Of a stretch of DNA of 15,349 bases, positions 14,089-15,349 are shown in pieces. A program made the translations under genes and the position numbers. The stretch is from NCBI GenBank assembly GCA_937902995.1, contig CALEKY010000038.1, forward strand, positions 1-15,349, given 5' to 3'. This stretch comes from an uncultured Sinobacteraceae bacterium (GTDB lineage Bacteria; Pseudomonadota; Gammaproteobacteria; Steroidobacterales; Steroidobacteraceae). Each line of letters starts with the position of its first letter. The stretch's first letter is position 1. Under the pieces are notes generated by a model. That model did no database searches. It worked only from the letters and a program-made list of their open reading frames with translations, and was not told the DNA's origin.

Positions 14089-15347
14089 CAGTGACCGACA
14101 ACAGCTGGATTGCCTCTGTCCTCACGTCTGTGAGGCCGCAGGTCATGGGCGCGTTGCTGCGTTATTTTCGCGATCTCGACACGGCGGAAGAGGCCTTTCA
14201 AGAAGCGAGTCTGCGTGCGTTGAAGAACTGGTCCGTGAATGGTCCGCCGCGCGATCCGGCTGCTTGGCTGATTCTGGTCGGGCGCAATTCGGCGTTGGAC
14301 GAAGCGCGGCGTAAGAGTCGGATGCAAGCGTTTCCCGACGAGGATGCGGTTGCGAACATCGAGGACCCCGAGCCCGACCTCGCTGATCGGCTCGACGACT
14401 CGCATTACCGCGACGATGTGTTGCGGTTGATGTTCATCTGCTGTCATCCGGAGTTGCCGGCGACCCAGCAGATTGCGCTGGCGTTGCGCATGGTGTCGGG
14501 ACTCACGGTGAAGGAGATCGCGCGCGCATTTCTCGTGAGCGAGACGGCGATGGAGCAGCGCATTACGCGTGCAAAGCGGCGTGTGATGGCGGCGAACGTG
14601 CCGTTCGAGACGCCCGGTCCGGTCGAGCGAGCCGAGCGCGTATCGGCGGTCGCGGCGATGATCTACCTGCTGTTCAACGAGGGTTATGCGGCAAGCGGCG
14701 GGGAGGCTCACGTACGCATCTCCCTATGCGAGGAAGCGATTCGTCTGGCGCGGCTTCTCTTGCGGTTATTCCAAGGCGAGCCCGAGATCATGGGATTGCT
14801 CGCGCTGTTGTTGCTTCAGCATGCGCGCGCGCCTGCAAGACTCGATGCCGACGGCAACATCGTGCTGCTCGAAGATCAGGATCGCAGTCTTTGGGATCGC
14901 GATCTGATTGCGGAAGGTCTCGTGCTCGTCGACAAGGCGTTGCGTCATCGACGGCCCGGGCCGTATCAGATTCAAGCAGCGATCGCCGCCGTGCACGCGC
15001 ATGCTGCACGCGCAGAGGATACGGATTGGGCGGAGATCAACGCGCTCTACAAGATCCTCGAACAATTTCAGCCATCGCCGGTCGTGACGCTGAATCGCGC
15101 GGTGGCGGTTTCGAAGGTCGAGGGCCCGGCCGCCGCGCTCGAGCTCATCGAACCTCTCGGCGAGAAGCTCTCGGGGTACTTCCATTTCTTCGGCGTGAAG
15201 GGTGCGCTGCTCATGCAGCTCGGTCGGCATCGCGAGGCAAGAGAAGCCTTCGATCGCGCGATTGCGCTCGCCAACACCCCCGCGGAAGCAGCGCACATTC
15301 GGATGCATCTAGATCGATTGATGCGGCAGGAAGACAAAGCGGTGTGA
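14085..15347 (+). CDS. ECF42-type RNA polymerase sigma factor with C-terminal TPR extension
   Basis: 420 residues from the GTG at 14085, which overlaps the DGPF stop codon. Sigma region 2 is at about 10-80 (LLRYFRDLDTAEEAFQEA, WLILVGRNSALDEARRK) and region 4 at about 110-170, with the helix-turn-helix LTVKEIARAFLVSETAMEQRITRAKRRV (140-167). The long C-terminal part is typical of ECF42: YLLFNEGY (194-201), QHARAPARLD and DQDRSLWDR (245-272), then TPR-like helices to the end (about 290-410, including AALELIEPLG and GRHREAREAFDRAIAL). At twice the size of ordinary ECF factors it is full length. ECF42 factors usually have no anti-sigma gene nearby; none is seen here, and the extension is thought to be needed for activity. 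It probably activates its own operon through the TGTCGA-N17-CGTC site at 13670-13696. The inducing signal is unknown. Confidence 0.95.
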   Translation: MTVTDNSWIASVLTSVRPQVMGALLRYFRDLDTAEEAFQEASLRALKNWSVNGPPRDPAAWLILVGRNSALDEARRKSRMQAFPDEDAVANIEDPEPDLADRLDDSHYRDDVLRLMFICCHPELPATQQIALALRMVSGLTVKEIARAFLVSETAMEQRITRAKRRVMAANVPFETPGPVERAERVSAVAAMIYLLFNEGYAASGGEAHVRISLCEEAIRLARLLLRLFQGEPEIMGLLALLLLQHARAPARLDADGNIVLLEDQDRSLWDRDLIAEGLVLVDKALRHRRPGPYQIQAAIAAVHAHAARAEDTDWAEINALYKILEQFQPSPVVTLNRAVAVSKVEGPAAALELIEPLGEKLSGYFHFFGVKGALLMQLGRHREAREAFDRAIALANTPAEAAHIRMHLDRLMRQEDKAV

Positions 15348-15349
15348 AG

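Overview
The window is a high-GC bacterial segment, apparently chromosomal. It is rich in exported redox proteins: a copper monooxygenase-like protein, two PQQ-type dehydrogenases, c-type cytochromes and a lipoprotein. The gene content (many secreted periplasmic oxidoreductases, an ECF42-type sigma factor with a DGPF protein, HupE/UreJ-type membrane protein, the uncharacterised GWWEGDTLV secreted family) and the repeat-laden intergenic gaps suggest a Gram-negative soil or freshwater proteobacterium, perhaps a gammaproteobacterium near Steroidobacter. That placement is an inference from gene content only. No rRNA, tRNA, transposase, phage gene or CRISPR array was seen.

Layout. 1-1812 (-): the start and most of a three-part exported protein: redoxin-like domain, c-type haem domain, and a copper type II monooxygenase domain of the peptidylglycine alpha-hydroxylating monooxygenase (PHM) kind. 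2301-3626 (-): HupE/UreJ-type membrane protein. 3859-5076 (+), divergent from it: an NHL beta-propeller that aligns by motif with peptidyl-alpha-hydroxyglycine alpha-amidating lyase (PAL). 5327-9209 (-): a likely operon of a secreted GWWEGDTLV protein, a haem-free PQQ dehydrogenase and a small cytochrome c. 9498-9878 (+): a cupin. 10011-12101 (+): a quinohaemoprotein alcohol dehydrogenase with its own cytochrome domain. 12334-13353 (-): a PstS-like lipoprotein. 13505-13654 (+): a possible 49-residue membrane peptide. 13726-15347 (+): a DGPF protein translationally coupled to an ECF42 sigma factor, behind a sequence that fits the ECF42 promoter.

How they may work together. The left part resembles the two halves of animal peptidylglycine alpha-amidating monooxygenase (PHM plus PAL) as separate bacterial genes, with a haem domain fused to the PHM half that could feed electrons. 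The middle is a periplasmic quinoprotein respiratory module (dehydrogenase to cytochrome c). The right end is a self-contained regulatory unit.

The least explained feature is the intergenic DNA. Nearly every gap carries short tracts of degenerate repeats of about 7 bp, with several different unit sequences, often next to GC hairpins. Some tracts run directly into start or stop codons, and related hairpins lie on both sides of the cytochrome c gene.
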